A DNA stretch of 64,000 bases from Nitrospina sp. (GCA_018697205.1 JABHTG010000037.1:30283-94282); one strand, 5' to 3'; counted from the first letter of the stretch, positions 42,799 through 52,659 are shown. Notes: generated from the sequence alone by a model not told the origin. A program made the numbers and translations.

Positions 42799-43764
42799 AT
42801 GGCAATCGACAGCAAAGAGCTTGATGATTTTATGCCAGCTACTGAATTAGAGTGGTCTGATACCGCTATTGCGCGTATGAAAAACGTTCCTTTTTTTGTG
42901 AGAAAGAGTGTTGTGCGTGGGATTGAGCAATATGCGAAAGATAAGAGTGTTAGTCTAATTGATGATGATATTGTTTCTCGTGCTCGTCAGGAACGCGAAG
43001 GTGGTGCCATTGAAGAAGCAAGAAAAAAGAAGGCATCTAAAGTTGAGTCTGAAACTGTTGCCCCAGAAGATGAAATCAAACGGCAGTTCGTGAATTTTGC
43101 CTTTTATAAATTAGATCCTTCATTCCGTAGGTTGCCAAAAGAAAGAAAAGAAGCAGCAAAAAAAGAATTCCTTGACGTCCTAGAAGAATACGACTCTAAC
43201 AATGATATGATACTTCTTGGATATACAATGGTGGGTATTAGAGCTGACGTGGATATTATGTTTTGGCGGATAAGTTATGAAATGGAAAACTTTCAAAAAA
43301 TGACCACCCGTATGTATCAAACTGACCTTGGTAGTTTTTTAACACCTAGTTATTCATATTTATCTCAGACTAAACGGTCAATGTATCAAGATATGTTTAA
43401 TCCAGAGCATGAAGAGGATCGAACTCATATAATTCCTGGAAAGGCAAAGTACCTTTTTATTTATCCGTTTGTTAAGACTAGAGAATGGTATCTTCTTACT
43501 CAGTTCACTCGGCAAGGGATAATGGACGAGCATATTTATGTAGGAAATAAGTATCCGTCTGTAAAATTAAATACTAGCTATTCTTTTGGTATTGATGATC
43601 AAGAGTTTGTTGTGGCATTTGAGACTGACTATCCGCAGGATTTTGTAGACTTAGTTATGGATCTAAGAGAGACACAGGGAAGTCTTTATGTTGAGAGAGA
43701 CACACCCATATTTACTTGTGTGGCAAACTCTTTGGAGGATACTATTAGTAGTCTAGGGATATAA
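42799..43764 (+). CDS. PCP_red + chlorite-dismutase-family (HemQ-like) fusion
   Basis: A 321-residue protein. Residues of about 15-70 are a PCP_red module (W-S-x-x-A ... G-I-E-Q-Y-A), matching the one on the radical SAM protein at 20446. Residues of about 92-318 are a chlorite dismutase/HemQ domain. In a hand alignment, Tyr222 in Y-P-F-V-K sits at the catalytic tyrosine of coproheme decarboxylase and His245 at the haem-iron ligand. Leu257 replaces the distal Arg of chlorite dismutase. It is thus more likely coproheme decarboxylase (last step of haem synthesis) than a chlorite-splitting enzyme. It has its own promoter and terminator. Confidence 0.85.
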   Translation: MAIDSKELDDFMPATELEWSDTAIARMKNVPFFVRKSVVRGIEQYAKDKSVSLIDDDIVSRARQEREGGAIEEARKKKASKVESETVAPEDEIKRQFVNFAFYKLDPSFRRLPKERKEAAKKEFLDVLEEYDSNNDMILLGYTMVGIRADVDIMFWRISYEMENFQKMTTRMYQTDLGSFLTPSYSYLSQTKRSMYQDMFNPEHEEDRTHIIPGKAKYLFIYPFVKTREWYLLTQFTRQGIMDEHIYVGNKYPSVKLNTSYSFGIDDQEFVVAFETDYPQDFVDLVMDLRETQGSLYVERDTPIFTCVANSLEDTISSLGI

Positions 43765-43778
43765 AACCGCAAAAGATA

Positions 43779-43818
43779 AAAAAAAGGAACTGTGACATTT
43801 GTCACAGTTCCTTTTTTT
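43779..43818. terminator. Bidirectional hairpin terminator
   Basis: A perfect 18-base inverted repeat (arms 43779-43796 and 43801-43818, ATTT loop) with A and T runs at either end. It can end both the HemQ-like gene (plus) and accD (minus), which converge here. Confidence 0.95.
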
Positions 43819-43854
43819 ATTTAAATAAATCCTTTAAGGCTATACTCTTAACTG

Positions 43855-44700
43855 TTACCAACTATTTTTACAAAGGCTTAATATGTTTGCAAGAGTTTCT
43901 TTTAAATCCTTTCTGTGAACCACATTGTCAATTAATCCATGATTTAATAGAAATTCTGCGCGTTGAAATCCCTCTGGAAGTTTTTGTTGAATCGTTTGTT
44001 CAATTACGCGAGGGCCTGCAAAGCCGATTAATGCTCCTGGTTCTGCAAGAATAATATCCCCAAGCATCGCAAAGCTTGCTGAAACCCCTCCAGTTGTTGG
44101 ATCAGCTAATATTGAGATATAAGGCAATCTTTCATTTGCTAGTTTGCTGAGAGCAGCAGAAGTTTTAGCCATCTGCATGAGGGATAAAATACCCTCCTGC
44201 ATACGTGCACCGCCAGAACAGGAGAGAATGATTAAAGAAGATTGATTTTTAATTGCCCTTTCAATAGATCTAGTTATTTTTTCTCCAACCACGACACCCA
44301 TGCTACCTCCCATAAAACTAAACTCAAAAACGCAAATTTCTACCTGATGGTTTTTAATTAAGCCTGTTCCAGAAATAATCGCATCTAAATGCGTCCCTTT
44401 TTTTAAATAGGTGCGCAATCTTTCTTTGTATTTTTTACTATCCTTAAATTTAATCGGATCGGTCGAAATTAAATCTATATCCGATTCAACAAATGTACCT
44501 TCATCTAATAGTTGATTTATTCGCTGCTTTGCGCTTATTCTGAAATGATAGCTACATTGAGTGCATACGCGGAGGTTTTTTTCGAGATCCGCAATGAATA
44601 TATTACCCTTGCAATCAGGGCATTCAACCCAGAGTTCACCATTAGTAAAGTCTGTTTTCCTAAGAGTTGTTTTGGATTTGATTTTGTCTATCCAAGACAT
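43855..44700 (-). CDS. accD: Acetyl-CoA carboxylase carboxyltransferase beta subunit
   Basis: A 281-residue subunit that, with AccA, moves the carboxyl group from biotin to acetyl-CoA in fatty acid synthesis. It has the N-terminal zinc finger with Cys27, Cys30, Cys46 and Cys49, and the crotonase-like core with F-M-G-G-S-M-G, S-G-G-A-R-M-Q-E-G and D-P-T-T-G-G-V. The length is normal. It is the last minus-strand gene before the shared terminator, 91 bases after pssA. No folC follows, which is often its partner elsewhere. Confidence 0.97.
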   Translation of the reverse strand: MSWIDKIKSKTTLRKTDFTNGELWVECPDCKGNIFIADLEKNLRVCTQCSYHFRISAKQRINQLLDEGTFVESDIDLISTDPIKFKDSKKYKERLRTYLKKGTHLDAIISGTGLIKNHQVEICVFEFSFMGGSMGVVVGEKITRSIERAIKNQSSLIILSCSGGARMQEGILSLMQMAKTSAALSKLANERLPYISILADPTTGGVSASFAMLGDIILAEPGALIGFAGPRVIEQTIQQKLPEGFQRAEFLLNHGLIDNVVHRKDLKETLANILSLCKNSW

Positions 44701-44791
44701 GGCTTCATTTTCATCTAAAGGTTAAAAATATTAATAGAATTGAATGTTACTAGGTTTAGTTTTATTGATGTAGAATTTCATCTAAGCCAAT

Positions 44792-45526
44792 TTATGACTG
44801 CTTTATGTCATCCGGAACCGCATTCAGCTTAGTTTTTTGAGATGACCATTCTCCAATTGGGCCAAAAATTGTATAGCCGAAGCTTATTAGAAATAGAGCG
44901 ATTTTTGGTATGGTAGCAAGTATGTATAAAACTAGTACAACTAAAAGAAATCTTGTAAAAGATACTCTTTTGCGAAACTCAAATTTTTTAAAGGCAGGGT
45001 ACTTAATGTTACTAACCATTAGGAATGCAAGAATATAAACTACGACTACCATGAATCCAGGGTGCACTCTCGAACCGAATAAATCTTCAAATGCAATTAT
45101 AATTGATGCAATAACAGCCGCTGCAGCAGGCGTTGCTAGCCCGATAAAGTGTTGACCTTGTATGTCAGGTTTCGTTGTATTAAACCGTGCCAAGCGAAAT
45201 GCAGAACAAAGTAAATATAAAAAAGCGGCCATCCAGCCTATCCGCCCAAATGGTTTTAATACCCAGGCGTAGCAAATAAATGCGGGAGCCATTCCAAATG
45301 ATATGACATCTGCCAAGGAGTCATATTGCATTCCGAAAGCGCTTGTGGTTTTGGTCATTCGAGCAATTCTACCATCAAGGACATCGAATATTATAGCTAA
45401 TACGATTGCCCAGGCCGCAAGGTAGTATTTTTCATTAAGTGCTGCAATAAATGAATAGAATCCGCAGAACACGTTTCCTGTTGTAAAGAGGCTGGGTAGA
45501 ATGTGAATTCCTTTTCTTGGATTCAT
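44792..45526 (-). CDS. pssA: CDP-diacylglycerol-serine O-phosphatidyltransferase
   Basis: A 244-residue membrane enzyme that makes phosphatidylserine from CDP-diacylglycerol and serine. The CDP-alcohol transferase motif D-G-x2-A-R-x8-G-x3-D-x3-D is intact (D-G-R-I-A-R onward), with about six membrane helices. The start is the ATG at 45526, not the TTG just before it. It follows psd by 12 bases, and the two genes together give phosphatidylethanolamine. Confidence 0.94.
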   Translation of the reverse strand: MNPRKGIHILPSLFTTGNVFCGFYSFIAALNEKYYLAAWAIVLAIIFDVLDGRIARMTKTTSAFGMQYDSLADVISFGMAPAFICYAWVLKPFGRIGWMAAFLYLLCSAFRLARFNTTKPDIQGQHFIGLATPAAAAVIASIIIAFEDLFGSRVHPGFMVVVVYILAFLMVSNIKYPAFKKFEFRKRVSFTRFLLVVLVLYILATIPKIALFLISFGYTIFGPIGEWSSQKTKLNAVPDDIKQS

Positions 45527-45538
45527 CAATGACTCTCT

Positions 45539-46174
45539 TTAGTTTAGGTTGAGGTACCCAATAACACTTTTTCCACCACTAACACGGTCCCCAATATTTA
45601 CGGATAATTTAGTGTTTTCTGGTAGTAAAATATCTACGCGAGATCCAAATCTAATTAATCCATATCTTTGACCTAACTTATAGGTATCACCTTTTTTGGG
45701 CCAACAGACAATTCGTCGTGCGATAAGACCGGCAATTTGTTTTACAAAAATATGCGATTGCCCATTATTAATCATGATAATATTTTGTTCATTATCCAAC
45801 GATGCTTTAGGATTAAACGCTGCGAGAAATTTCCCTGGGTTGTAACGGATATCTTCAATAGTCCCTTCAATAGGTACTCTATTTATATGAACATTGAATA
45901 CAGATAGAAAAATAGTTACGCGTTTACATGACTTACCATTAATTGGTTCTCTTTCTGAGATTATTTCTGTGACTTTTCCATCAGCTGGAGAAACTATTAC
46001 ATTAGGTTCTTTTGGAATTGTACGTTCTGGATCGCGAAAAAACCAAGTAACAAATAAAAATCCCAGCCCAAAAATAATAGCTGCCCAATTAAATGAAAGT
46101 AAAAACATAAAAACAGTACTGACTAGCAGGGGTAGGATAAAAATTAAACCATCTTTGGCTAGGGGGATTTTCAT
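45539..46174 (-). CDS. psd: Phosphatidylserine decarboxylase (short form)
   Basis: A 211-residue proenzyme of the short phosphatidylserine decarboxylase type, with a membrane N-terminus (about 10-45) and R-D-P-E-R. The self-cleavage site, which makes the pyruvoyl group, is Gly177-Ser178 in R-F-G-S-R-V-D, in place of the L-G-S-T of the long type. It yields phosphatidylethanolamine and lies directly before pssA. The pair downstream of ilvC is a known arrangement in other phyla. Confidence 0.93.
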   Translation of the reverse strand: MKIPLAKDGLIFILPLLVSTVFMFLLSFNWAAIIFGLGFLFVTWFFRDPERTIPKEPNVIVSPADGKVTEIISEREPINGKSCKRVTIFLSVFNVHINRVPIEGTIEDIRYNPGKFLAAFNPKASLDNEQNIIMINNGQSHIFVKQIAGLIARRIVCWPKKGDTYKLGQRYGLIRFGSRVDILLPENTKLSVNIGDRVSGGKSVIGYLNLN

Positions 46175-46232
46175 AATAATTCAGTCAATTGCCTTTAAAT
46201 AGTTTTGGAGGTGCAATTAATTTTTTATTTTG

Positions 46233-47234
46233 CTATTTTATTTTTTTTCCTACAAAAGGCATCATCTTGCGCAATTTTTCACCAACAACTTCTATTTGAT
46301 GTTCAGAATCCTGTTTTAACCTGGCATTAAATACAGGACGGTTAGCTTGATTTTCTAAAATAAATTCTCTGGCAAAACTCCCGCTTTGAATTTCTGCGAG
46401 AACTTTTTTCATTTCATCTCGGGTAGACTGTGGAATAATTCTTGGTCCTCTAGTCACATCTCCATAGGCAGCTGTAGTGCTGATAGAGTAGCGCATATTT
46501 CCAATACCACCTTCATAGATCAAATCAACAATTAATTTTAGTTCATGCAGACATTCGAAGTAGGCTAAATCAGGATTGTAGCCTGCCTCAACTAGCGTGT
46601 CGAAACCCGCTCGAATAAGTTCCGTTACCCCACCACATAAAACTGCTTGTTCTCCAAAAAGATCTGTCTCTGTTTCTTCTCTAAACGTAGTTTCAAGAAC
46701 GCCTGCACGCGTACCACCTATTCCTTTAGCGTATGCTAGGGCTATCTTTTTTGTTTTTTTGGATACATCTTGATGAATAGCCATTAAACATGGGACACCA
46801 GCACCTTGTTCGTATGTTCTTCTGACTAAGTGTCCGGGGCCTTTTGGAGCTATCATAAAAACATCTACTGAGCTTGGAGGTACTACTTGTCCAAAATGAA
46901 TGTTAAATCCATGCCCAAAAGCAATTGCGTCGCCTTTTTTTAGGTGAGGGGCAATTTCATTGTCATACATTGCACGTTGTTTGTCGTCTGGGATAAGAAT
47001 CATTATTATGTTTGAAACTTTTGCTGCCTCAGCTACAGTCATAACCTTTAAACCATCTTTTTGGGCCCTTTTCCAAAAAATACTTTCTTTGCGCAACCCA
47101 ACTACAACCTTAAGGCCACTGTCATGTAAGTTTCTTGCATGTGCATGCCCTTGGCTTCCATAACCAATAATGGCGATAGTTTTATTTTTTAAAATCTTGA
47201 TGTCCGCTTGTCGGTCATAATAAATACTTGGCAA
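46233..47234 (-). CDS. ilvC: Ketol-acid reductoisomerase
   Basis: A 333-residue class I enzyme of valine/isoleucine synthesis. It isomerises and reduces acetolactate or acetohydroxybutyrate. The nucleotide loop is [10 protein letters not shown], followed by the P-D ... Y acidic region, the metal-binding D-L-F-G-E-Q and the E-C-L-H-E-L-K-L-I segment. The length is typical. It lies 64 bases after ilvH and 58 bases before psd. Confidence 0.97.
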   Translation of the reverse strand: MPSIYYDRQADIKILKNKTIAIIGYGSQGHAHARNLHDSGLKVVVGLRKESIFWKRAQKDGLKVMTVAEAAKVSNIIMILIPDDKQRAMYDNEIAPHLKKGDAIAFGHGFNIHFGQVVPPSSVDVFMIAPKGPGHLVRRTYEQGAGVPCLMAIHQDVSKKTKKIALAYAKGIGGTRAGVLETTFREETETDLFGEQAVLCGGVTELIRAGFDTLVEAGYNPDLAYFECLHELKLIVDLIYEGGIGNMRYSISTTAAYGDVTRGPRIIPQSTRDEMKKVLAEIQSGSFAREFILENQANRPVFNARLKQDSEHQIEVVGEKLRKMMPFVGKKIK

Positions 47235-47298
47235 TTTCGTTCTCCTTTTTCATACTTTTTAATTGTTTTTTTATATTTTGAGATTTTTTTAGATGTGA

Positions 47299-47787
47299 CT
47301 AATTTATGGATTTAGTACCTCGGCTTATAGCAATGCGCCCAGACCGAACAATTTCTTTAATCCCAAGTGGTTTAAGTAAGTCTAGAAACCCTTTAATTTT
47401 TCCCTCATCACCAGTAATTTCGACTGTGTAATTATCATGATTCACATCAATTACTTTTGCCCGAAATATATCCACAATACGTAAAATTTCCTCACGAACA
47501 CGGGCCTCAGCATTCATTTTTACTAGTATTAATTCTCGGTCAACGAAGTGCTCTTCGGTCAAATCAATGACTTTGATAACATCTACCAGTTTGTTAAGCT
47601 GTTTCGTGATTTGTTCAATTTTTTTATCATCCCCACGCGTAATAATAGTCATTCGCGAAATTCCAGACTCATTTGTTTCGGCAACGTTTAGGCTTTCGAT
47701 ATTAAAACCGCGTCCACTAAAAAGACCTGAAATTCTTGAAAGTACACCAAATTGATTTACAACGAGGACAGAGATTGTATGTTGCAT
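47299..47787 (-). CDS. ilvH: Acetolactate synthase small (regulatory) subunit
   Basis: A 162-residue regulatory subunit with an N-terminal ACT domain (H-T-I-S-V-L-V-x-N-x-x-G-V-L-S-R-I-x-G-L-F) and the C-terminal small-subunit domain. It confers valine feedback on the catalytic subunit IlvB. No ilvB lies upstream; the next gene is nth on the other strand. The large subunit must be encoded elsewhere, an unusual split. Confidence 0.95.
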   Translation of the reverse strand: MQHTISVLVVNQFGVLSRISGLFSGRGFNIESLNVAETNESGISRMTIITRGDDKKIEQITKQLNKLVDVIKVIDLTEEHFVDRELILVKMNAEARVREEILRIVDIFRAKVIDVNHDNYTVEITGDEGKIKGFLDLLKPLGIKEIVRSGRIAISRGTKSIN

Positions 47788-47928
47788 TAATTCAAAGAGT
47801 TAGGTGGTATAATTATTATGCATGCTATATGAAAATTTAATATATCAGAAACGTTTTGTATTTACCATTATATTTCCGTCCTATTTTTAGTCTAAGTTGT
47901 TGGATTTTTTCTCTTTGGGCCTTAGTTT

Positions 47929-48582
47929 ATGAAAACAAAATACCTATCCAAAGTCCTTAGGTATCTTAGAAAATCGATTAAATCTTGGCCTATTCCCGTC
48001 TTAACATCAATAAGTTATCAGCAAAACCCTTTCATGGTATTGGTGGGTTGCCTTCTTAGTTTAAGAACCAGAGATGAAGTTACGGATGCTGCTTCTAAAA
48101 GATTATTTGCTCTTGCTAGAACCCCAAAAAAAATATTAGATTTGAGCCAGGAACAGATAGAAACTGCAATTTACCCAGTTGCTTTTTATCGTAATAAAAC
48201 CTCATGTTTGTATGAAATTTGTAGATTTATTCTTAATAAAAATAAAGGCAAAGTTCCTGATACATTGGACGAGTTAACTAAACTAAGAGGAGTTGGTCGT
48301 AAAACGGCGAATATGACTTTGGTTCTTGGTCATTGCAAACTTGGCATTTGCGTTGATATTCATGTGCATCGGATAGTGAATAGATGGGGTTACGTTCAAA
48401 CCAAGACACCAGATGAAACAGAAGCAGTACTAAGAAAAAAGCTTCCAAAGCGTTATTGGAAAGAAATTAATAATCTTTTGGTTAGCTTTGGGCAAAATAT
48501 TTGCAAGCCACAATCACCTTACTGTAGCAAATGTGGGGTTTTAGAGTATTGTAAACAGGTAGGGGTAAATCGTAATCGTTAA
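47929..48582 (+). CDS. nth: Endonuclease III-family DNA glycosylase
   Basis: A 217-residue base-excision repair enzyme. The helix-hairpin-helix reads L-R-G-V-G-R-K-T-A with the catalytic lysine, and the catalytic aspartate is in V-D-I-H-V-H-R. The 4Fe-4S loop has the exact spacing C-x6-C-x2-C-x5-C at the C-terminus. It removes oxidised pyrimidines and cuts abasic sites. It is convergent with rph. The first residue is a normal ATG; the N-terminal 30 residues are slightly longer than in E. coli Nth. Confidence 0.95.
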   Translation: MKTKYLSKVLRYLRKSIKSWPIPVLTSISYQQNPFMVLVGCLLSLRTRDEVTDAASKRLFALARTPKKILDLSQEQIETAIYPVAFYRNKTSCLYEICRFILNKNKGKVPDTLDELTKLRGVGRKTANMTLVLGHCKLGICVDIHVHRIVNRWGYVQTKTPDETEAVLRKKLPKRYWKEINNLLVSFGQNICKPQSPYCSKCGVLEYCKQVGVNRNR

Positions 48583-48598
48583 GTTGTCGTGAGTTACG

Positions 48599-49321
48599 TC
48601 ATAACTTTCCAATCATTTTTTTTTGTATAGTGATAAGCTGCTTGATTCCTTTATCAGCTAAAGTAAGCATAGCTTTCATTTGTTTGTCTGTAAAGGGTTC
48701 GCGCTCAGCCGTGCCTTGTATTTCTACAAATCCACCACTCCCAGTTTTTATAATATTTAAGTCCACATCAGCTTCTGAGTCCTCGGAATAATCCAAGTCT
48801 AAAAGATTTTTTCCGTCTATTACTCCCACACTTATAGCAGCCACATAATCGCGAATAGGAATTTGATCTATAAGTTTATCCTTTCTCAACTTCTTCATTG
48901 CTAGCATTAAAGCAATAAATGACCCCGTGATAGAGGCACAGCGGGTCCCGCCATCTGCTTGGATTACATCACAATCAATCCACACTGTTCGTTCCCCTAG
49001 TTGTTCGAGATCTACAATGCTACGTAGTGAGCGCCCTATGAGTCTTTGAATTTCTTGCGTGCGACCGGAGAGCTTTCCCCTGGATGCTTCTCTAGCTGTT
49101 CTTGTGTGTGTTGATGAAGGAAGCATTGAGTATTCAGCAGTAACCCAACCTTGACCTTGACCACGAAGGAATGAAGGAACTTTATCGTCAATGGATGCTG
49201 AACAGAGGACGCGGGTACCACCCATTTGAAAAAGGACCGAACCATGGGGGTGAATGATGTAGTTTTTTGTGACTTTTATCTCTCTCACTTGATTAAAAGT
49301 ACGGCCGTTTAATCTTGGCAT
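48599..49321 (-). CDS. rph: Ribonuclease PH
   Basis: A 240-residue phosphorolytic 3'-exoribonuclease that trims tRNA 3' ends. It shows the family motifs [10 protein letters not shown]-x-V-L-C-S-A, the R-S-L-R-x-x-V-D segment with phosphate-binding arginines, [13 protein letters not shown], and D-L-D-Y-x-E-D. The length is standard. In many genomes it is followed by rdgB, but here it is followed by the convergent nth. Confidence 0.97.
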   Translation of the reverse strand: MPRLNGRTFNQVREIKVTKNYIIHPHGSVLFQMGGTRVLCSASIDDKVPSFLRGQGQGWVTAEYSMLPSSTHTRTAREASRGKLSGRTQEIQRLIGRSLRSIVDLEQLGERTVWIDCDVIQADGGTRCASITGSFIALMLAMKKLRKDKLIDQIPIRDYVAAISVGVIDGKNLLDLDYSEDSEADVDLNIIKTGSGGFVEIQGTAEREPFTDKQMKAMLTLADKGIKQLITIQKKMIGKL

Positions 49322-49559
49322 TATTATTTTCCACTTTAAATTAGATTATTGTTAAGTAACTATTTGACTACCCAGTAATATTCAATTATTGAGCTAACGA
49401 GGTCGTGAAAATATCAGGTTGTAGATTAATTTTCAATAGTCATTCTGATTTAAGTATTTGAAAAAGTTTAAATATTAATTTAATGCATTACTTCTCTAAA
49501 CCTTGTGAATATGCGAAATATTTGATATTAATAGACTAATTAGAATAATGAGGTGACAG

Positions 49560-51593
49560 ATGGACTCGTATTTTGAAAAAGGAGTAGTTTTAACAGGAAC
49601 ACTTTGGGTGAAAGGCAATGTCCACTTTGGTGCTCATCTGACGGGTGATCTGCATTCTAATGATCATCTGGTTATAGGCCAATGGGGCTATGTGAAGGGC
49701 GATATCCATTCCTACGACCTTTCAAATGGAGGTAAAGTTGAAGGTAATATTTTTTCTGAAAATAAAACAGCTTTATTGAAAGGGGGCCAACTGACAGGTG
49801 ATATTTCTACATATCAATTAGTTGTTGATGAGGGCGCTGATTTTGGAGGGCGTTGTAAAATGGTTGATGCCCCACATGAGCAAAAGGTAAGGGAGCCTCT
49901 GATTAAGAATAGCCCAGATATTAAAAATTTCTTAAAGCAAGAAACAAAAACAAAAAAAATAGCGCAAGAAGAGCATACTGTGGCAAGCATTTTTGAGCGG
50001 TTAATACTTTTTAGTAGGTTCCCAAAATTGGCTGGAATACTCATGATAGGTTCAATATTTGTCGGGGCTTTTATTTTTTTTAAACCCAAACTGAACGATC
50101 ATCAAGATTCAATTCAAGCTGGATATACTTTGCTTGATGAAGGGCGTTACGAAGAAGCCGAGATAGAATTCAGGAGTGCTTTGAAAAAAACTCGAAATTC
50201 TTCAGAGCTTTATGCGGGGTTAGGGGAGACTTTTCTTCGCAGAAAGCTTTATGCCGATTCAATTTCCTTCTTTAAACGGTCTTCAGAGCTAAAACCATCA
50301 AATGCTAGTTATAAAATTAGCTTAGCTAGAGCCTATCAATCATTAGGACAAATGGAAGATGCTGAAAAATATTTTAAGTTAGCGATCGATACAAATCCTC
50401 CTAAAGCAGATTCCTTTTACAACTATGGCTTGTTCATGGAAAATAAAGGAGAAATTAAGAAAGCTATTAGAAGTTATCGCAAGGCTCTTGAGCTAGACAA
50501 AGAATTCGTAAAGGCTCGCATATCCTTAGCAAAACTATTCGAACAATCTGGGCAATTAAATGGTGCAATAACTCAATACACACGAGTCTTAAAATATGAT
50601 GGAGGAAATGCGGCCCTTCACTTGAGATTAGGGCGCTTGCTTTTGAATTCGAATGATTCATCCAAAGGAGTTTTTCATCTTAACAAAGCGGTTAAACTCA
50701 TGCCCCAGAATTTTCAAACACGAGTTAAGGTTGCTGAGTTAATGAGGGAGAAGGGTATGCTAGATAACTCTATTGTTTCGTATGACAAAGCGGCTTCTCT
50801 TAAACCAAATAATGCTGAGGTGCAATCTAAACTAGGAAAAGCTTACTTTGAAAAAGGAAATATAGTTGAAGCTTTGAAAGCTTATGAAAAATCTATCAAG
50901 ATAGATCCTCAAATTGCCGAAAATCAGTATCAACTAGGAAAACTACTTGTTCTAGAAAAACAATTTAAAAAAGCTCAAGAGGTGTTAAGTAAAGCTCTTT
51001 CTTTACGTAACGACCATGCCCCAACTTATTATCAACTAGGTCTTATCTTTTTAGCGGAGGCTAACTTTATTGAGGCTGAAGATGTACTGAAGAATGCAAT
51101 TATGCGAAAAGGAGATAATATTGAATATATATTAGCTCTCGCAAAAGCTGAAGTTGGGATCAAAAAATATGATATTGCACTTGGCAGACTCCTTAATCTT
51201 AAAAAAAAGTACCCTAAAAGCATAGATTTGCTTTTCTCATTATGTACGGTTTATAGCAAAAAAAGTTTTTACACATCAGCCATAGGTCATTGTGAGAAGG
51301 CATTGTTAATTGATCCTGAAGGCATTGAGGTAATGAATCGTCTTGCTTGGCTTTATGCAAAAAAAAGGACGAGGATTGATCGTGGACTGGGACTGATCAA
51401 AACAGTTAATAAAATGCAACCTAATAGTCCAAAGTATATAGATACTTTATCGGAACTATTATTCGCTAAGGGAGATGTAATAGGCGCGATAAAAACTATT
51501 AAAGACGCTATTCGCCTCGACCCTGATAATCAATACTATAAGCAGCAAATGAGGAGATTTGAGGCCTTTTCTTCAGATTCTTTTGATGATTAA
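49560..51593 (+). CDS. Bactofilin-domain/TPR fusion protein
   Basis: A 677-residue protein. Residues of about 1-105 form a bactofilin-type beta-helix (repeating V-x-G-x-L/V-x-G-D-I-x-S turns). A linker follows, then one membrane helix near 160-177. From about 185 to the end there are some twelve TPR units. A bactofilin usually polymerises as a small cytosolic filament, and here it would sit on the cytosolic side of a membrane anchor with TPRs outside. A GAGGTGACAG site precedes the ATG. It is alone on the strand. Confidence 0.83.
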   Translation: MDSYFEKGVVLTGTLWVKGNVHFGAHLTGDLHSNDHLVIGQWGYVKGDIHSYDLSNGGKVEGNIFSENKTALLKGGQLTGDISTYQLVVDEGADFGGRCKMVDAPHEQKVREPLIKNSPDIKNFLKQETKTKKIAQEEHTVASIFERLILFSRFPKLAGILMIGSIFVGAFIFFKPKLNDHQDSIQAGYTLLDEGRYEEAEIEFRSALKKTRNSSELYAGLGETFLRRKLYADSISFFKRSSELKPSNASYKISLARAYQSLGQMEDAEKYFKLAIDTNPPKADSFYNYGLFMENKGEIKKAIRSYRKALELDKEFVKARISLAKLFEQSGQLNGAITQYTRVLKYDGGNAALHLRLGRLLLNSNDSSKGVFHLNKAVKLMPQNFQTRVKVAELMREKGMLDNSIVSYDKAASLKPNNAEVQSKLGKAYFEKGNIVEALKAYEKSIKIDPQIAENQYQLGKLLVLEKQFKKAQEVLSKALSLRNDHAPTYYQLGLIFLAEANFIEAEDVLKNAIMRKGDNIEYILALAKAEVGIKKYDIALGRLLNLKKKYPKSIDLLFSLCTVYSKKSFYTSAIGHCEKALLIDPEGIEVMNRLAWLYAKKRTRIDRGLGLIKTVNKMQPNSPKYIDTLSELLFAKGDVIGAIKTIKDAIRLDPDNQYYKQQMRRFEAFSSDSFDD

Positions 51594-51596
51594 AAG

Positions 51597-52538
51597 TCAT
51601 AAGAGTCCCGTTCCTTTTAATCCAATATATGATACGTAACACAAGCATAAAATAATTCCGTCTCGTTTTCTGATACTACGTCCCATTCGAATTAGTAAAA
51701 AAAGCAAGCAGGTTAAAGATGTTGTGAAAATAAGATCGGTATCGATTCTTTCAATAATTCTAAATGGATGAATTGATGAAGCAGTGCCAATTACCATAAG
51801 GATATTAAATATATTACTACCAAACACATTTCCAATTGCCATTTCACCTTGACCTTTCTTAGCAGCGATTATAGAAGAAGTTAATTCTGGAAGACTGGTA
51901 CCTAGCGCAATAATACTTACTCCAATAAACCATTCGCTGGCACCCAACATCCGGGCAATTTCGACTGAACCGTCAATTATCCAATGTGCACCGATAATTA
52001 ACATCCCTATACCAATTAATACAAAAAAGGTATGCAATAGTGGATTTCTGTTGTTTTTATATAAATCATTATCTGATAAATCAGTTTCTATATTTTCTTT
52101 TGTTCTAAATGATCTCCACAGATAAACACATAAAAGGCAGATCATGATTAATCCTTCAACTCTGCCTAAATAGTTGTTCCATGCAAAGATAAGAATAATA
52201 AACGTGGTAATAATTAAAGGAGGAGATTCATTTCTGAATCTTTGTTTCTCAATTTTAAGAGGCACTATTAGGGCAGTTAAACCAAGGACTAGTCCAATAT
52301 TTGCTATGTTACTTCCTATGATATTACCCAAGGCCAAGTCCCCTGACCCTTGAAAAGATGCCATAAGGGAAACTGCTAATTCAGGGGTTGAAGTCCCAAA
52401 ACCTACTACGGTAGCTCCAATTATAAATGGACTTAGCTTTAAGTATTTTGCTAACTGGAGGCCACCCGTTATAAGTAACTCTCCACCATAATAAAGAAAA
52501 ATTAAGCCAATTAAAATTAACCCTGAATTAATAAGCAT
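51597..52538 (-). CDS. Calcium/sodium antiporter (YrbG family)
   Basis: A 313-residue exchanger of the CaCA family with about ten membrane helices in two inverted halves. The alpha-repeat motifs are visible: V-V-G-F-G-T-S-T-P-E-L-A-V-S in the first half and I-I-A-L-G-T-S-L-P-E-L-T-S-S in the second, with the ion-binding Glu in each. G-N-x-x-G-S-N-I-x-N follows in both halves. It is convergent with the TPR gene (3 bases apart). Confidence 0.95.
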   Translation of the reverse strand: MLINSGLILIGLIFLYYGGELLITGGLQLAKYLKLSPFIIGATVVGFGTSTPELAVSLMASFQGSGDLALGNIIGSNIANIGLVLGLTALIVPLKIEKQRFRNESPPLIITTFIILIFAWNNYLGRVEGLIMICLLCVYLWRSFRTKENIETDLSDNDLYKNNRNPLLHTFFVLIGIGMLIIGAHWIIDGSVEIARMLGASEWFIGVSIIALGTSLPELTSSIIAAKKGQGEMAIGNVFGSNIFNILMVIGTASSIHPFRIIERIDTDLIFTTSLTCLLFLLIRMGRSIRKRDGIILCLCYVSYIGLKGTGLL

Positions 52539-52620
52539 TTGGATAGTATTTGGTAATTATTTTTAATAAATCTGACTAATGAATTTTTATAAATATATAT
52601 TATCGTTAATAGAAGGGCTA

Positions 52621-52659
52621 TACATAAAAAGACGCCATAGATGGGCGTCTTTTTATGTA
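52621..52659 (-). terminator. Rho-independent terminator downstream of the 52708 gene
   Basis: Arms 52621-52636 and 52644-52659 (core AAAGACGCC with its complement) with a 7-base loop, and A/T runs on both sides. It ends the minus-strand transcript of the His/Ser-rich exported protein and would keep it out of the antiporter gene. Confidence 0.9.

Noticed and set aside
42799-43764. True chlorite dismutase
   Set aside because: The distal arginine needed for chlorite splitting is Leu in my alignment, while the decarboxylase tyrosine is kept.
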